NCBI GenBank assembly: GCA_044350805.1 | Contig: JBILGU010000004.1 | Location: 1 to 64,000 of the forward strand | Source of the DNA: UBA6136 sp044350805 | Lineage (GTDB): Bacteria; Pseudomonadota; Gammaproteobacteria; Methylococcales; Methylococcaceae | DNA: 64,000 bases | Direction: 5' to 3' | Part shown: positions 62,317-64,000 of the stretch, in pieces | Layout of the letters: each line of letters begins with the position of its first letter | How positions within the stretch are numbered: the first letter of the stretch is position 1 | Notes under the pieces: model-generated | What the model saw: the letters and a program-made list of their open reading frames with translations, nothing else | Databases searched by the model: none | What the model was told of the DNA's origin: nothing | Translations under genes and position numbers: made by a program

Positions 62317-63786
62317 ATGCCTTTCGCTGAACGCTTGTTGATCTTACTCAGCCTTTGGGCTGCCTTTTTGATGCCTGCGGTTGTTTGGGCTGCTGAGGTG
62401 GATCGTATCGTCGCGATTGTCGAGGATGAGGTCATCTTGGAAGGCGAACTGATGAAACGCGTCGATGCCATTCGTCAGGGCATGCTTCGCGGCGGAACGG
62501 CAATGCCGCCGGATTCGGTATTGGTCAAACAGGTGCTTGACCGGCTGATTACGGAGAAGGTTCAAGTCGCGATGGCTGAGCGGGGTGGGCTCAAGATTGA
62601 CGATGAGACCCTTCGTCAGGCGGTTCTTGGGATTGCCGAGCGCAACAACATGTCCGCGGAAGAGCTCCGCGAGTCGCTTCGCGGGGAAGGCATCGAATAT
62701 CACGAATTTCTCGAGCAGATTCGGGGCGAAATTACGCAGCAGCGACTGCGTTCCAGCCAGGTGAACAGCCAGATCAAGATCAGTGACCGCGAGGTCGAGC
62801 AATGGCTGAAAAAAAGAGGCACCATCGCGACCCATCCCGATACCGAGTTCCTTCTGGGGCACATCCTGATTTCTGTCCCGCAGTCCGCGCATGCCGCCGC
62901 AGTGGATGCGGCCAAAGCCCGCGCAGAGAAAATCCTTGCGGACCTTCGGGGTGGGCAGGATTTCAAGCAGGTCGCGGTGGGCGCATCGGACTCCTCTGAA
63001 GCGCTGAAGGGAGGCGATTTGGGGTGGCGGAAGTTGACGGCTGTGCCGACGCTGTTTGCAGAGATTGTCCCTCACATGAAGAAAGGGGACGTCGAAGGTC
63101 CGATCCGAAGCCCGAGTGGCTTCCATCTCATCAAGCTGCTGGATACCCGAGGCAGTGCGCTCGAGCGCATTACCAAGACCCATGTCCGCCACATTCTGAT
63201 CAAACCCAACGAGCTGATTACCAATCAGGATGCGCGAAAAAAACTAGAGGCCATTCGCGATCGCATCAAGGCCGGTGATGACTTTGGCGATCTGGCTCGC
63301 GGAAACTCCGACGACCGGGGCTCTGCCGTCAAGGGCGGTGACCTTGGATTCGTGATCCCTGGCGCATTGGTTCCTGAGTTTGAAAATGCCATGAATGCTC
63401 TGGAGATCAACCAGCTCAGTGAACCGGTCCAAAGCCAGTTCGGTTGGCACTTGATTCAGGTTCTGGAGCGCAAGGAGTCACAGGACAGCGATGAAGTGCT
63501 TCGCAAGAAAGCGCAGGATGAGATCTTCGAGCGACGCGTGGGCGAGGAAACGGAAGTCTGGCTGAGAAAAATTCGTGATGAGGCCTATGTGGAGATCCGG
63601 GTCCCAGAATATGCTCCGGAGGGCTATACGCCCCCACCGACGCTCAAACCGAAACCTCCCGCCAAGGATGAGACGTCGGCGACCACGGCCGAGTCATCGG
63701 GTGATGCCGAGCAGACGGACGCGGAGAAGCCCAAGGCGAGTGGAAAGGATCAGGAAGAAAAAGGATGGCTGGACGGCTGGTTCTAA
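62317..63786 (+). CDS. surA: SurA, periplasmic chaperone and peptidyl-prolyl isomerase
   Basis: SurA escorts outer-membrane proteins such as LptD. Seen in about 489 residues: a signal peptide (LLILLSLWAAFLMPAVVWAA), the N-terminal chaperone region (VDRIVAIVEDEVILEGEL), two parvulin domains (around FLLGHILISVP and THVRHILIKPNEL), and a C-terminal helix. The tail is unusually long and acidic (SATTAESSGDAEQTDAEKPKA), beyond the E. coli form. Starts at 62287, 62311 and 62317 are all in frame; GGGAG at 62302 favours the last two. It overlaps pdxA by 22 bases. Confidence 0.94.
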   Translation: MPFAERLLILLSLWAAFLMPAVVWAAEVDRIVAIVEDEVILEGELMKRVDAIRQGMLRGGTAMPPDSVLVKQVLDRLITEKVQVAMAERGGLKIDDETLRQAVLGIAERNNMSAEELRESLRGEGIEYHEFLEQIRGEITQQRLRSSQVNSQIKISDREVEQWLKKRGTIATHPDTEFLLGHILISVPQSAHAAAVDAAKARAEKILADLRGGQDFKQVAVGASDSSEALKGGDLGWRKLTAVPTLFAEIVPHMKKGDVEGPIRSPSGFHLIKLLDTRGSALERITKTHVRHILIKPNELITNQDARKKLEAIRDRIKAGDDFGDLARGNSDDRGSAVKGGDLGFVIPGALVPEFENAMNALEINQLSEPVQSQFGWHLIQVLERKESQDSDEVLRKKAQDEIFERRVGEETEVWLRKIRDEAYVEIRVPEYAPEGYTPPPTLKPKPPAKDETSATTAESSGDAEQTDAEKPKASGKDQEEKGWLDGWF

Positions 63787-64000
63787 CGCCGGGAGATCCC
63801 GGCGGCATCGGCCCCGATCTTTGCATCGCCCTCTCAGCAAGGCCCGAGGCACGATCGCTGGCCATCGCAGGGGATCCGGAGCTGCTCAAAGACCGAGCGG
63901 AGAGGCTTCGCGTTCCGCTCAAGATCATCGAAATGCCCGACCCCCGGACTTGGCCCGAGATTCCGGCGAACGCCCTTCGGGTGTGGCCCGTTGCCAAAGC
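63765..64000 (+). CDS. pdxA: PdxA, 4-hydroxythreonine-4-phosphate dehydrogenase (5' part, cut by window end)
   Basis: The frame starts MAGRLVLTPGDPGGIGPDLC, which is the PdxA N-terminal pattern, and stays open to the window edge. It continues with IAGDPELLKDRAERLR in the expected place. PdxA oxidises 4-phospho-hydroxythreonine in pyridoxal phosphate synthesis. The surA-pdxA order with overlap is usual in gammaproteobacteria. Only the first 78 codons are visible. Confidence 0.88.
   Translation, partial: MAGRLVLTPGDPGGIGPDLCIALSARPEARSLAIAGDPELLKDRAERLRVPLKIIEMPDPRTWPEIPANALRVWPVAK

Overview
The window (64 kb, GC-rich by eye) reads as the chromosome of a Gram-negative gammaproteobacterium. The evidence is gene content and order: lptD-surA-pdxA with amgK-murU divergent to it, rsmD-coaD-ferredoxin behind two M16 peptidases, coaBC-dut-argB near pyrE, and a complete System I cytochrome c maturation set. 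It respires with a haem A oxidase (SURF1, CtaA, CtaB), makes LPS, recycles murein and runs a reversible pyrophosphate-type glycolysis. I found no tRNA, rRNA, CRISPR array, insertion sequence or prophage.

Layout. 0-3 kb: a TAXI substrate-binding protein and a LuxR-type regulator (both minus). 3-6 kb: a UPF0182 membrane protein and a 58-residue membrane peptide (minus). 6.2-10.2 kb: hoxF-hoxU-hoxY, then a ROK sugar kinase where hoxH would be expected (plus). 10.2-15 kb: ccmDEFGHI (minus). 15-19 kb: an RsmC-like methyltransferase, recJ and ctaB. 19-23 kb: two M16 peptidases, rsmD, coaD, ferredoxin (plus), meeting telA tail to tail. 24.6-28.2 kb: gap-pyk-fbp behind a long structured leader and closed by a strong terminator. 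28.3-31.9 kb: cytochrome oxidase assembly genes ending in a single frame that joins haem A synthase (CtaA/COX15) to the SRP receptor FtsY. 32-39 kb: a SNF2 helicase, a VanX-type dipeptidase overlapping acs, a SWIM protein and a SelW-like protein. 39-44 kb: an M18 aminopeptidase (minus), then ccmABC, a MoxR ATPase and pyrE. 44.3-45.7 kb: a protein O-mannosyltransferase-like enzyme. 45.7-52.2 kb (minus): argB, dut, coaBC, pfp, pgl, pgi. 52.4-57.6 kb (plus): argH, an ArnT-like glycosyltransferase and an asparagine synthetase. 57.6-64 kb: murU-amgK (minus), then lptD, surA and the start of pdxA (plus).

How they work together. Gap, Pyk, Fbp, Pfp, Pgl and Pgi, with Acs, cover upper and lower glycolysis/gluconeogenesis and part of the oxidative pentose phosphate route. 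The only phosphofructokinase here has both pyrophosphate-type active-site residues. The Ccm proteins, CtaA/CtaB and SURF1 build c-type cytochromes and haem A oxidase.

The most striking feature is the CtaA-FtsY fusion. Inverting the roughly 12 kb between the ctaB/M16 gap (about 18.9 kb) and the CtaA/FtsY junction (about 31.0 kb) would restore two neighbourhoods I know from other gammaproteobacteria: SURF1-COX15-ctaB in one direction, and ftsY divergent from the M16-M16-rsmD-coaD cluster. A single inversion therefore explains both the fusion and the displaced ctaB. Whether this is biology or an assembly join must be tested. The second notable point is a hoxFUY set with no large subunit gene.
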